A stretch of DNA of 54,372 nt from Gemmatimonadota bacterium (GTDB lineage Bacteria; Gemmatimonadota; Gemmatimonadetes; Gemmatimonadales; GWC2-71-9): positions 1-54,372 of the forward strand of contig QHTK01000067.1 of the NCBI GenBank assembly GCA_003220795.1, written 5' to 3'. Both the position numbers and the translations under genes were made by a program. The notes below the pieces were generated by a model. The model worked only from the letters and a program-made list of their open reading frames with translations. It was not told where the DNA came from and did not search any database. Positions 44,351-53,027 of this stretch are shown in pieces (position 1 is the first letter of the stretch; every line of letters starts with the position of its first letter).

Positions 44351-46032
44351 CGGCGAAGATCGCCGTTCTGGCCCCCCGAGTCGCAGACCAGATCGCGGCA
44401 GGCGAGGTGGTCGAGCGGCCGGCCTCGGTCGTCAAGGAGCTCGTCGAGAACGCGCTCGACGCGGGGGCGGGCGCGATTCGGGTGGCGATCGAGGACGGCG
44501 GCAAGGCGCTCATCCGGGTGAGCGACGACGGCGAAGGGATGGGTCGCGAGGACGCGGAGCTGGCGCTGGCGCGCCACGCCACCAGCAAGATCCGTGATCC
44601 GGCGGACCTGATCGGCGTGGCGACGTTCGGCTTTCGGGGCGAGGCGCTCCCGGCGATCGCGTCGGTGGCCCGCTTCGAGCTCGAGACATCGCCGGACGGA
44701 CGCGCCGGCACGCGTATCGGCGTGGTCGGGGGCAAGCGCGACGCGGTGGCGGACGCCGTGCGGCAGCGTGGCACGACGGTGACGGTGCGCGCGCTGTTCT
44801 TCAATACACCCGCCCGCCGCAAGTTCCTGCGCGCCCAGGCGACGGAGACGCGGGCGGTCGTGGAAGTGCTCACCGTGCTCGCGTTGACGCGTCCCGACGT
44901 TGCGTTTACCCTCACGAGCGACGACCGCGCCCTCATCGATGTGCCTCCCGCGGCTGGGCAGACCGACCGGGTGCGCGCCCTGTGGGGTGCCGAGCTCGCC
45001 GACACCCTGCTCCCAGTCGCGCACTGCGCGGGGCCGCTCGAGGTACGGGGCTTCGCCCAGCGCCCCGCCCAGGCGCGGCCGGCGGGTCGCAAAGGCTATG
45101 TCTTCGTGCGTGGTCGACCGATCCGCGATCCCTTCATCCTCCGCGCGGCGGAAGCCGGGTACCGCTCGACGATTGCGCCCGGCGACCGGCCGTCCCTGAT
45201 CCTGTTCCTCGATCTCCCGGGTGACGCGGTAGACGTGAACGTCCACCCGGCCAAGCTGGAGGTGCGGTTCCGGGAGAAGTTCTTCGTGGAGAAGGTCGTC
45301 GAGGAAGCCGTGCGACGGGCGCTGGGGCCGCTCGCTGCGGCTGCGTCGCTGGGGGTCGGTGGTCAGGGGTCTGGAGGTGCGTGGGCTGGCGTTGGGGTCG
45401 CGATCCCGAGCGGCGGGGCACAGGAGCTATTTCCCGTTGAGCCCCTGACCCCCGGCACCCGGCCACTTGCCCCTCTGCTCCAGGTGTTCGACACCTATCT
45501 GCTCTTCCAAACCGACTCCGGCGTGGCCATCGTGGACCAACACTCGGCGCACGAGCGCGTCCTCTACGAGACCGTGATGCGTCAGCTCGCGGGGGACGGC
45601 GCCCCGGCGCAGCGGCTGCTCCTGCCTCTCACCGTCGAGTTCACGCCCCCCGAGCTCGACGCCATCGAGGCCCACCGCGAGCTGTTACGACGCGTGGGGT
45701 ACGAGATCGAGCCGTTTTCCGGCCGGACGGTGGTCGTGCACACCGCCCCCAACCCCCACCCGCGCTTCGACGCCGCGCGCTGTCTCCAGGAGCTTGTGGC
45801 GGATCTCGCGGGCGGCCGATTCGGCGGTTGGGCGAACCGGCTCGAGCGCTTCTCCGCCACCTTCGCATGCCGGGCCGCGATCAAGGCGGGCCAGCGGCTC
45901 GAGCTCGAAGAGATGCGGGAGCTGGTGGGCCGGCTGCTCACCGCGACCCTCCCGGCGCACGACGTGCACGGCCGGCCCACGATCGTACAGCTGCCGAAGG
46001 ACGAGCTGGAGCGACGGTTTGGGCGGAGCTGA
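44347..46032 (+). CDS. mutL: DNA mismatch repair protein MutL
   Basis: A 561-residue GHKL ATPase. ATP-binding motifs are ELVENALDAGAG, DDGEGM, ATSKI and GFRGEALPAI in the first 110 residues. The C-terminal dimer domain holds DQHSAHERVLYE near residue 397, which fits the endonuclease motif DQHAx2Ex4E with Ser for Ala, and ACRAAIKAG. The CPHGRP motif reads DVHGRP, so its zinc Cys is absent. A long Gly/Pro-rich linker at residues about 335-375 is encoded by inverted heptamer repeats. GTG 44347 overlaps the Bat gene by 4 nt. Confidence 0.94.
   Translation: MTAKIAVLAPRVADQIAAGEVVERPASVVKELVENALDAGAGAIRVAIEDGGKALIRVSDDGEGMGREDAELALARHATSKIRDPADLIGVATFGFRGEALPAIASVARFELETSPDGRAGTRIGVVGGKRDAVADAVRQRGTTVTVRALFFNTPARRKFLRAQATETRAVVEVLTVLALTRPDVAFTLTSDDRALIDVPPAAGQTDRVRALWGAELADTLLPVAHCAGPLEVRGFAQRPAQARPAGRKGYVFVRGRPIRDPFILRAAEAGYRSTIAPGDRPSLILFLDLPGDAVDVNVHPAKLEVRFREKFFVEKVVEEAVRRALGPLAAAASLGVGGQGSGGAWAGVGVAIPSGGAQELFPVEPLTPGTRPLAPLLQVFDTYLLFQTDSGVAIVDQHSAHERVLYETVMRQLAGDGAPAQRLLLPLTVEFTPPELDAIEAHRELLRRVGYEIEPFSGRTVVVHTAPNPHPRFDAARCLQELVADLAGGRFGGWANRLERFSATFACRAAIKAGQRLELEEMRELVGRLLTATLPAHDVHGRPTIVQLPKDELERRFGRS
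45351..45378. repeat. tandem G-rich heptamers in the mutL linker, left arm
   Basis: Four adjacent 7-mers close to GGGGTCN lie in the mutL linker. The C-rich copies at 45441-45476 are the reverse complement: a 13-nt segment (CCCCTGACC then one variable base and CCG) matches with one mismatch. Confidence 0.55.
45441..45476. repeat. tandem C-rich heptamers in the mutL linker, right arm
   Basis: About five adjacent 7-mers, the complement in style of the G-rich left arm at 45351-45378, separated from it by 62 nt. The period of 7 is out of phase with codons, so it is a DNA-level repeat, not a protein repeat. Confidence 0.5.
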
Positions 46033-46987
46033 CCGCCCCCTCGTTCCCGTGCTCGTGGGCCCCACCGGCGTCGGTAAAACGGCGGTCGCCGTCGCGTGGG
46101 GCGAGCTCGAAGCCATCCTGGCCATCTCCGCGGACGCGCGGCAGATCTATCGGCGGCTCGACATCGGCACCGCGAAGCCCGACGAGGAGCAGCGGGCGCG
46201 CGTGCCCCATCTGGGCATCGATCTCGTCGACCCGGGGGAACGCTATAGCGCGGGTCAGTTCGCACGGGACGCGAGCGTCTGGCTCGCCGGCGTGTGGGCC
46301 GCGCGACAACAGCCCGTCGTGGTTGGGGGAACCGGATTCTACGTGCGCGCGTTGGCCGAGGGTCTGTTTCGCGAGCCGCCCCTCGACGCCGAGCCGCGCG
46401 AGCGGCTGCGCGCCTGGGCCGGGAAGCTCGGCGCGGCGCGGCTGGCGCATTGGGCGGCGCGGCTCGATCGGCAGTTCGCCGGCGGCGGCCGCCAACGCGC
46501 CGCCCGCGTCATCGAGGTCGCGCTGCTCACGGGTCGGTCTCTCTCCTGGTGGCAGCGCGAGGTCCGGGAGACCGGCGTGATGCGGCCGTGGTACATTCAT
46601 CTGACGCTGCCGCGCGAGGCGCTGCACCGCCGGATCGCTCAGCGGGTGGATCGCATGCTCGCCGCGGGACTGGTGGAGGAAGTGCGCAGCGTGCTGGCGA
46701 GCGGCGTCGCGCCGCACGCGCCCGGTCTGGACGCCGTGGGATACCGCGAGGTCGTGGCGATGCTCGAAGGCAGGCTCCGCGAGTCCGAGTTGCGCGACGC
46801 GATCGAGCGCGCGACGCGTCGCTACGCGAAGCGGCAGGAGACCTGGTTTCGGAATCAACTACGCGATCAGACGTCAGACTTCAGGCGTCAGAACGATGTG
46901 GTATGGACACTCGATGCCACCGAGCCCCCCGAAGGTCTGGCCGCGACCATCGCGGCTCGTTGGCGCTCAGTTCACTCTGACGTCTGA
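46019..46987 (+). CDS. miaA: tRNA dimethylallyltransferase MiaA
   Basis: A 322-residue prenyltransferase that modifies A37 of tRNAs reading U-starting codons. The P-loop is [15 protein letters not shown], followed by SADARQIYRRLDIGTAKP, HLGIDLVDPGERYSAGQF, GGTGFYVRAL and DAVGYREV; RRYAKRQETWFRNQ is the conserved tRNA-binding end. TTG 46019, overlapping mutL by 14 nt, gives a normal N-terminus; GTG 46049 (312 residues) is the alternative. About ten residues (after WFRNQ, before NDVVW) appear extra and coincide with a heptamer repeat. A second array supplies the stop codon. Confidence 0.93.
   Translation: MGGADRPLVPVLVGPTGVGKTAVAVAWGELEAILAISADARQIYRRLDIGTAKPDEEQRARVPHLGIDLVDPGERYSAGQFARDASVWLAGVWAARQQPVVVGGTGFYVRALAEGLFREPPLDAEPRERLRAWAGKLGAARLAHWAARLDRQFAGGGRQRAARVIEVALLTGRSLSWWQREVRETGVMRPWYIHLTLPREALHRRIAQRVDRMLAAGLVEEVRSVLASGVAPHAPGLDAVGYREVVAMLEGRLRESELRDAIERATRRYAKRQETWFRNQLRDQTSDFRRQNDVVWTLDATEPPEGLAATIAARWRSVHSDV
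46865..46892. repeat. tandem heptamers CGTCAGA inside miaA, left arm
   Basis: Four adjacent 7-mers, two of them exactly CGTCAGA, lie in the miaA C-terminal coding region. They are inverted relative to the array at 46976-47010, with 24 of 28 positions complementary, and are separated from it by 83 nt. Confidence 0.75.
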
Positions 46988-47010
46988 TGTCTGACGTCTG
47001 AGGTCCGATG
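46976..47010. repeat. tandem heptamers TCTGACG across the miaA stop and bshA start, right arm
   Basis: Five adjacent 7-mers near TCTGACG. The second copy supplies the miaA TGA stop (46985-46987) and the last copy ends in the bshA ATG (47008-47010). Confidence 0.8.
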
Positions 47011-48144
47011 CGCATTGGGATCACCTGCTACCCGACCTACGGCGGCTCCGGCGCCGTCGCCACCGAGCTGGGGCTCGAGCTGGGGCGGCGCGGGCACGAG
47101 GTCCACATCATCTCGTACGCGAGCCCGTTCCGGCTGCGCGGCGGCTTCGCGCAGCGGGTCACGTTCCACGAAGTCGTACCCACGGACTATCCGCTATTCG
47201 AGCACTCCCCGTACGCCCTGGCACTGGCGGTGAAGCAGCACGAGGTCGCGCTGCGCGAGGAGCTGCAGCTGATGCATGCGCACTATGCGATCCCGCACGC
47301 CGCGACCGCCTGGCTCGCGAAGCAGATGCTCCAGGGCGAGCGGGACCTGAAGGTCGTGACGACGCTGCACGGCACCGACATCACGCTGGTCGGTCAGGAT
47401 CCGTCGTACTTCACGATCACCAAGTTCTCGATCGAGCGCTCCGACCGGGTGACGGCTGTGTCCGAGTATCTGCGGGACGAGACCTACCGCGCCTTCGGCT
47501 GCGTGGGCTGCGACGTGCGGGTGATTCCGAACTTCGTCTCGACCGCGGACTTCCGTCCGTCGACCGACGGCTCGTGGCGTCGCGCGCTCGCTCCCGCGGG
47601 TCACAAGATTCTCATCCACGTTTCGAACTTCCGGCCGGTGAAGCGGATCGCCGACGTGATCAAGGTGTTTGCCGGTGTGCGCCGGGTGCTCCCGGCGACC
47701 CTCGTGCTCGCGGGTGACGGGCCGGAGCGCGACCTGGCCGAGCAGGAGGTGGACCGGTTGAAGCTGCGTGGCGACGTTCGCTTCCTCGGCAAGGTCGATC
47801 AGGTCGCCGAGCTGCTGCGCGGGGGGGATCTGTTTCTGCTGCCGTCGGCGAGCGAATCGTTCGGGTTGTCGGCGCTCGAGGCGATGGCGTGCGGCGTGCC
47901 CGTCGTGGCGACCCGCCAGGGCGGCCTGCCGGAGGTGGTGGTGGACGGCGAAACCGGGTATCTGGCCGCGGTCGGCGCGGTGGACGAGATGACGGAGCGC
48001 GCCCTGGCCGTGCTCCAGGACGGTGCGACCCACGAGCGCATGCGCCGCGCCGCCGCGGCGCGCGCCCTCGAGTTCTCCACCGAGCGGGTCGTGCCTCGCT
48101 ATGAAGCGCTTTATCAGGACGTGCTGGCAGGACGTGCTGGGTGA
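47008..48144 (+). CDS. bshA: N-acetyl-alpha-D-glucosaminyl L-malate synthase BshA
   Basis: A 378-residue GT4 glycosyltransferase, first enzyme of bacillithiol synthesis, joining GlcNAc from UDP-GlcNAc to L-malate. The start [19 protein letters not shown] is diagnostic for BshA (Gly-rich loop at residues 11-16), with [21 protein letters not shown] and [19 protein letters not shown] (the EX7E motif of GT4 enzymes) further on. The ATG is the last codon of a heptamer array, so no clear Shine-Dalgarno sequence is seen. bshB and bshC are not in the window. The stop overlaps the UbiA gene by 4 nt. Confidence 0.94.
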   Translation: MRIGITCYPTYGGSGAVATELGLELGRRGHEVHIISYASPFRLRGGFAQRVTFHEVVPTDYPLFEHSPYALALAVKQHEVALREELQLMHAHYAIPHAATAWLAKQMLQGERDLKVVTTLHGTDITLVGQDPSYFTITKFSIERSDRVTAVSEYLRDETYRAFGCVGCDVRVIPNFVSTADFRPSTDGSWRRALAPAGHKILIHVSNFRPVKRIADVIKVFAGVRRVLPATLVLAGDGPERDLAEQEVDRLKLRGDVRFLGKVDQVAELLRGGDLFLLPSASESFGLSALEAMACGVPVVATRQGGLPEVVVDGETGYLAAVGAVDEMTERALAVLQDGATHERMRRAAAARALEFSTERVVPRYEALYQDVLAGRAG

Positions 48145-48965
48145 TTGACGTCCTGCGGCTCGTCCGCGCCCACAACCTCGTCGTCGCCGCGGCCGGCGTG
48201 CTCGCCGGCGGCTGGATCGCGCTCGGCGTGCTCGCGACCCCCAAGCTGCTGCTATTCGCCGCGGTGGCGGCCGTGGGGTTGGGCGCGGCGGGGAACGCGG
48301 CGAATGACATCTGGGATGCCGATGCCGATCGCGTGAACCGCCGACCCGACGAGCGGCCATTGGCCGCGGGGCATTTGTCGCGCGGCACGGCCGACTTGTG
48401 CGTGGTCGGCGGGATCCTGCTCGGCCTTGGCGCGGCGGCGCTCGTGGGCGGCGCCGCTGTGCTGGTCGGCCTCGCCGCCCTCGGCGTGATGCTGGTGTAC
48501 TCGCCGATGCTCAAGCGGCGCGGCTTCGCGGGGAACCTCGCGGTGGCGCTCGTGGCCGGGCTGCCGCTCGAATACGGTGCCCTCGCCGTGGGACGGCCGG
48601 CGGCCGGGGTCGTGCCCTGGGTGCTCGCGGCGTGGCTCCATCTGGTGCGCGAGATCGTCAAGGACTTGGGCGACGAGCCGGGAGACCGCGTGGTGGGGCG
48701 CCGCACGCTGCCGGTCGTGATCGGATCGCGTGCGACCGCGCTCCTCGCCGCGGGACTGGGAGTCGGGTTCGTGCCGGCGAGCCTGCTGCTGCCGCTCGCT
48801 GCCCGATACGGCGCCGCCTATTACCTCATTGCGCTGTTCGCGCAGCTCGCGGTATTGCTCGTCGCGAGTCGGCTCATCACGGGCAGGCTGCACCGGAACA
48901 GCCTGCTGCTCAAAGGAGCGATGATCGTGGGCATCGTGGCGCTGGTGGCGGGGAGGATCGCATGA
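48141..48965 (+). CDS. UbiA-family prenyltransferase (DGGGP-synthase-like)
   Basis: A 274-residue membrane enzyme with about eight helices. The two Mg-binding Asp-rich motifs are NDIWDADADRVNRRPDERPL (residues about 54-73) and KDLGDEPGD (near 172-180). The form NDIxDxDxDxxNRPxRPL and KDxxDxxGD is that of geranylgeranylglycerol-phosphate geranylgeranyltransferase-like proteins found in archaea and FCB bacteria; the bacterial substrate is uncertain. GTG 48141 overlaps bshA and the stop overlaps birA, each by 4 nt. Confidence 0.9.
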   Translation: MIDVLRLVRAHNLVVAAAGVLAGGWIALGVLATPKLLLFAAVAAVGLGAAGNAANDIWDADADRVNRRPDERPLAAGHLSRGTADLCVVGGILLGLGAAALVGGAAVLVGLAALGVMLVYSPMLKRRGFAGNLAVALVAGLPLEYGALAVGRPAAGVVPWVLAAWLHLVREIVKDLGDEPGDRVVGRRTLPVVIGSRATALLAAGLGVGFVPASLLLPLAARYGAAYYLIALFAQLAVLLVASRLITGRLHRNSLLLKGAMIVGIVALVAGRIA

Positions 48966-49705
48966 CCCTGGACGGCGTGCCGGCGGCGGAGCTCGCGACG
49001 CGGTGGGGCGTGCCGCAATGCGGGCTGTTCCGGCAGCTCCCGTCGACGCTCGATGCGATTCACCAGCTCGGGCTCCAGGGCGCGCCCGCGGCGACCTCGG
49101 TGATCGCCGAGGAGCAAACCGCCGGCCGGGGGCGAGACGGCCGCACGTGGCACTCCCCGCCCGGCGGTGTCTGGCTCGGCGTGCTGTTGCGCCCGCAGCA
49201 CGCCGTGCTGGGCACCGTATCGATTCGCGCCGGCCTGGCCGTCGCGGACACGGTCGATGCACTGCTCGGCGGGCCGGTCAGCCGTCTCAAATGGCCCAAC
49301 GATGTGTTGCTCGACGACCGCAAGCTCGCCGGCATTCTGTGCGAAGGGCGGTGGCAAGGCGAGCGACTGCAATGGCTCGCCGTGGGCGTCGGCATCAACG
49401 TCCGCAATGCCGTGCCGGCGGCGGTGGCGAGTCGCGCGATCGCGCTCGCCGAGCGGCTTCCGGAGGTGCGGCGGATCGACGTGCTCGACCGGCTGGTGCC
49501 GGCGTTGGTCCGCAGCGCCGCGCTCGACCCGGCGCTCTCGGAGCGCGAGTGTGCGGCCTTCGCCGAGCGCGACTGGCTGCGGGGCCGCCAGCTCCGCTCC
49601 CCCGCGGCGGGCCGGGCCGGGGGCGTCCGTCCCGACGGCGCGCTGCTCGTGGACCTCGGGGCGGGGACGATCGGCGTTCGCGAAGGGCATGTCGAGCTCG
49701 CTTGA
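48962..49705 (+). CDS. birA: biotin-[acetyl-CoA-carboxylase] ligase
   Basis: A 247-residue biotin protein ligase. EEQTAGRGRDGRTWHSPPGGVWLGVLLRP contains the biotinyl-AMP-binding loop GRGRDGRTWHS (near 55-65); LKWPNDVLLDDRKLAGILCEG with catalytic Lys and VGVGINV are conserved. There is no N-terminal helix-turn-helix, so this is a group I enzyme without repressor function. The C-terminal SH3-like domain ends near the stop. It overlaps the UbiA gene by 4 nt and the CPBP gene by 17 nt. Confidence 0.94.
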   Translation: MTLDGVPAAELATRWGVPQCGLFRQLPSTLDAIHQLGLQGAPAATSVIAEEQTAGRGRDGRTWHSPPGGVWLGVLLRPQHAVLGTVSIRAGLAVADTVDALLGGPVSRLKWPNDVLLDDRKLAGILCEGRWQGERLQWLAVGVGINVRNAVPAAVASRAIALAERLPEVRRIDVLDRLVPALVRSAALDPALSERECAAFAERDWLRGRQLRSPAAGRAGGVRPDGALLVDLGAGTIGVREGHVELA

Positions 49706-50615
49706 TCTCTCGTGGCGGGCGCGCGTCGTGCTCGCACTGTCCCTAGTGATCACAGCGGCGGTCCTGCCGCGCCTCGCCGCAGTGCGGCAGCTCGCGGGCG
49801 GCACAGCGGTGCCGCTCGCCGCCGGTGTGTGCGCCCTGATCGCGCTGCTCGCCGCCCGGCTGCCGCTGGGGTTCTCGTGGGGACCGGCGGGCTCCGAGCG
49901 CGCCGCGCCGGAGGTGGCCCGCGGCTTCGCCGTGGGCGCGGCGTGCGCGGCCGCGCTCATCTGGCAGGGTAACGACGCGCTCCTGGCCCGGTTGTGGCGT
50001 GACGACCGCGCGGCGTCCCTGGCACTGCTGGCGGGCGTCGCCGCCTGGGGCGGCGCCGTCGCCGCCACCCGGCACCGCGCCCTCGTGCGCTGGTACGGCG
50101 CGGCGGCGGCGGCCGCGCTCCTGCCGGTCATACTGCTCGTCGTGGTGCTGCGACCGGTCGTCCCCGCGTCCGGTTTCGCCGCCGCGTTCATCTTCTTTCT
50201 CGTAGCCGACACGACGGTGGCGCTTGTGACCGAAGAGCTCGCCTTCCGGCGGGCCCTCGTCGGTCCGCCCGAGTCCGCCGGTCTTGGTGCGCTGGCGCTG
50301 ATGGCCGTCGTGTTCGGCCTATGGCACGCCGTGCAGCCGGGATACGGCGGCGACCCGCTCGGGACGCTGCTCGGTACCGCGTTGGGCGGATTTGTGGCCG
50401 GGTGTGTGTATGTGCTGTCGCGCTCGCTCACCGCGGCGGCGTTGTACCACGGGCTGCACAACGCCCCGCTCAAGGCGCTGGGCGGCGCACCGATTGCCAC
50501 CGGTCGTGCCGGCCTGGCGAGCGGCGTCGCGCTCGCCGGCACCGCCGCGCTCGCCGTCGCGCTCGGATGGATGGTGTGGCGCCGTGGCGGGCGCGAGTCG
50601 GCCGGTCTATCTTAG
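49689..50615 (+). CDS. CPBP family intramembrane glutamic endopeptidase
   Basis: A 308-residue membrane protein with about eight helices. The CPBP (Abi/Rce1-like) motifs are EELAFRRAL near residue 181 (EExxxR), FGLWHA near 213 (catalytic His) and HGLHN near 257. Such proteases process CaaX-like or bacteriocin-related substrates or act as immunity proteins; no partner is visible here. ATG 49689 overlaps birA by 17 nt and the gene ends 7 nt before coaX. Confidence 0.87.
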   Translation: MSSSLDLSWRARVVLALSLVITAAVLPRLAAVRQLAGGTAVPLAAGVCALIALLAARLPLGFSWGPAGSERAAPEVARGFAVGAACAAALIWQGNDALLARLWRDDRAASLALLAGVAAWGGAVAATRHRALVRWYGAAAAAALLPVILLVVVLRPVVPASGFAAAFIFFLVADTTVALVTEELAFRRALVGPPESAGLGALALMAVVFGLWHAVQPGYGGDPLGTLLGTALGGFVAGCVYVLSRSLTAAALYHGLHNAPLKALGGAPIATGRAGLASGVALAGTAALAVALGWMVWRRGGRESAGLS

Positions 50616-50622
50616 CCCGCCC

Positions 50623-51402
50623 ATGCTCCTCGCCATCAATATCAACAACACGGAGACGAAGGCTGGGCTGTTCCGGGGCGACAGCCTCGAAGCGCATTGG
50701 CGACTGACGACGGCTCCGGCGCGCACCTCGGACGAGTGGGCGGCGGCGTTCACGGCCTTCCTGCTGCAGGCGGGACGGTCGACCCAGGAAGTGCGGGCCG
50801 CAGTCGTCGCGTCGGTCGTACCGCCGGTGACGCAGGGCATCTGCGAGGCCGTCGAGCGCGCCACGACCATCGCGCCTGTCATCGTGGACGGGCGCTCCGC
50901 GCTGCCCATTACGCTCGATGTGGAGGAGCCGCTCAGCGTCGGTGCCGATCGCATCCTCAACACGCTCGCGGCGTCGCAGCTGTTCCGGCGCGACACGATC
51001 GTCGTGGACTTCGGGACCGCGACGACCTTCGACTGCATCACGGGCGACGGCCGGTTCATCGGAGGGGTGATCATGCCCGGCGTCCGCACGGCGGCCGACG
51101 CGCTGATCCGCAACACGGCCAAGCTCCCCGCCACCGAGCTCACGCCGCCCGAACGGGTGATCGGGCGACGCACCGAGGAGTGCATCCGCGCCGGTGTGCT
51201 GCTCGGCGCGGCGGAGGCCGTGGACGGCCTGGTGCGCCGCATCAAGGCCGAATGGCCGAACGGCCGGACGCCACACGTCATCGCGACCGGCGGGCTCGCC
51301 AGCCTGGTGGCGCCGCTCGCGCGCGCGATCGAGGCCGTGCACCCCGATCTGACGCTGGCGGGACTGCGGATCGCGGCGACGGCGCTCGGCCTCAAGTGGT
51401 AG
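50623..51402 (+). CDS. coaX: type III pantothenate kinase, unusual first motif
   Basis: A 259-residue CoaX-like kinase, first enzyme of CoA synthesis. Motif 2 VGADRILN and motif 3 VVDFGTATTFDCI with the catalytic Asp are intact, as is the end TGGLAS. The first motif, normally DxGNT, reads ININNT at residues 5-10: Asp6 is Asn and the Gly is Asn. This position helps bind the metal/phosphate in known enzymes, so activity may be altered. A TATCTT lies at 50608-50613, 9 nt before the ATG, without a good -35. Confidence 0.88.
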   Translation: MLLAININNTETKAGLFRGDSLEAHWRLTTAPARTSDEWAAAFTAFLLQAGRSTQEVRAAVVASVVPPVTQGICEAVERATTIAPVIVDGRSALPITLDVEEPLSVGADRILNTLAASQLFRRDTIVVDFGTATTFDCITGDGRFIGGVIMPGVRTAADALIRNTAKLPATELTPPERVIGRRTEECIRAGVLLGAAEAVDGLVRRIKAEWPNGRTPHVIATGGLASLVAPLARAIEAVHPDLTLAGLRIAATALGLKW

Positions 51403-52328
51403 CGGGTGCCGCGTATCGCGGTCGCAGCGCGTGGCGACGCTGGGGCTACCGCGTGCTGCCGGGCGATGCGTTCTCGTACTTGCTGCATCTCCGCCCGGCC
51501 GAATGGCCGATCATGGCGGCCCACACGGCGTTGGGCTATCTGCTGGCCGTGGGCCTGAAGGGAGCCGGGAGCGGGGAGCGGTTGCCCGCGGCGCTGGCCG
51601 CCCTCGCCATCTGGGTGATCTGCTTGAACGGCGGCACCCTCGCGATCAACTCGGTCTTCGATAAAGATGAGGGCGACATCGGCTACCTGGTTGCCCCGCC
51701 ACCCATCCCGACGCATCTGCTGGCCTTCAGCGTCGCTCTGCTCGTAGGCGGGCAGGCGCTCGCGTTCACGCTGCCCACTCCGTTCCGCGTCGCCTATGCG
51801 GCGTGCTTCGCCATGTCGCTCTTGTATTCGGTGCCGCCATTTCGCTTCAAGGCCGTGGCTGGGGTGGACTGGGTGATCAACATGTGGGGGTTCGGCACGT
51901 TGACGCCGTTCGCGACATGGGCGGCGACGGGACGGCCGCTCGACCTGGGCCACGGCCTCATCCTGCTCGCCTTCTGCCCGCTGTTCGCCGGGCTCTATCC
52001 GCTCACCCAGCTGTATCAGTTAGACGAAGACCGCCGGCGCGGTGACCGCACGCTGGCGCTGCTGCTCGGCACGCGGACGAGTCTCGCCGTCGCGATCGCG
52101 TGCGTGCTGGTGGCGTTTGCGCTGCTTGCCTGGGCCGCCACTTGGTTGGGGGTCGGGCGCTGGGGCGGCCTGCTCGCCGTCCCCTTCGCAGCGTGGCTCG
52201 GCGTGCTGGCGCAGTGGTACGCGCGCTACGCCGTGTGGACCGCGCTCGAGCATCAGCGCGCCATGTATCGGGCCTTGACCGCCTGGGCGGTGACGGATCT
52301 CACCGTGCTGGCGGTGTTTGCCCGCTGA
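51396..52328 (+). CDS. second UbiA-family prenyltransferase
   Basis: A 310-residue membrane protein of the UbiA superfamily. The first Asp motif is INSVFDKDEGD (near residues 86-96), the second YQLDEDRRRGDRTLALLLG (near 208-226). About eight helices are evident. The class resembles 4-hydroxybenzoate/homogentisate-type or chlorophyll/bacteriochlorophyll-type transferases but I cannot assign a substrate. GTG 51396 overlaps the coaX end by 7 nt and gives a charged N-terminus before the first helix; the true start could be later. Confidence 0.82.
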   Translation: MVAGAAYRGRSAWRRWGYRVLPGDAFSYLLHLRPAEWPIMAAHTALGYLLAVGLKGAGSGERLPAALAALAIWVICLNGGTLAINSVFDKDEGDIGYLVAPPPIPTHLLAFSVALLVGGQALAFTLPTPFRVAYAACFAMSLLYSVPPFRFKAVAGVDWVINMWGFGTLTPFATWAATGRPLDLGHGLILLAFCPLFAGLYPLTQLYQLDEDRRRGDRTLALLLGTRTSLAVAIACVLVAFALLAWAATWLGVGRWGGLLAVPFAAWLGVLAQWYARYAVWTALEHQRAMYRALTAWAVTDLTVLAVFAR

Positions 52329-52383
52329 GACCGTGGGTTTAGATTTGGGCGGAGATCACTCCGCGTCGCGAGATTGGGGGAGC

Positions 52384-53004
52384 ATGTCGGCCACCGTCAC
52401 AGCCACCGCGTCGGACCGTTCGGACTTTCGCACCGTCATGGTTGGCGGCACCCAGATCGGCGTGCTCACCGCTGTCGCCGTGGTCGCGTTCCTGATCGTG
52501 TCGCGGCAGGTGCCGGCGGGGATGCTGCAGCGGGCGCTCGAAGCGCTGGTCGTGCTCGCGGCGGGCACCGCCGTGAGCTTTCTCCCCGCACTCCTGACCC
52601 AGGCACGCCACGTCGAAGGCATTGCTGGGGCCGCCGCAATCGGGCTGTGGGGCAGCGTCGTCTTCACGGCGATCGACATCGCCGTGCTGCGGCCGTTCCA
52701 GGCATACCCCTGGACCTGGGACGCCATCGGCGGCGGGAGTACATGGTGGTACCTGCCGATCTGGTGGATGCTCGGCACGTTCCTCGCCTGGACCGGCGGC
52801 ATCGTCAGCGCGCAGCGGGCGGTCCGCGGCGAGACCTCGCTCCCACGCGCCGTGACGCCGGTGCTGGTCGGCGCGGTCGTTCTGGTGGCCGTGGCGCGGG
52901 TCGCCCGGCTCGACCTCGGGCTCGTCCTTCCGGCTGAGGCGGGCGCCGGCTTCACCATCGCGCTGGCGGCGCTCGCCGTCGTCGCACTCGCCCGCAAGCG
53001 GTAG
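52384..53004 (+). CDS. membrane protein of unknown function
   Basis: A 206-residue protein with about six membrane segments (for example residues 21-40, 49-66, 76-97, 120-142, 155-173 and 181-203). WTWDAIGGGSTWWYLPIWWMLG is Trp-rich and probably lies at the membrane surface. No motif is recognised. It starts 55 nt after the UbiA gene, the widest gap of the plus-strand run, and ends 23 nt before the next gene. Confidence 0.75.
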   Translation: MSATVTATASDRSDFRTVMVGGTQIGVLTAVAVVAFLIVSRQVPAGMLQRALEALVVLAAGTAVSFLPALLTQARHVEGIAGAAAIGLWGSVVFTAIDIAVLRPFQAYPWTWDAIGGGSTWWYLPIWWMLGTFLAWTGGIVSAQRAVRGETSLPRAVTPVLVGAVVLVAVARVARLDLGLVLPAEAGAGFTIALAALAVVALARKR

Positions 53005-53027
53005 GGACGGCGGGGAGCAGGGGCGCC

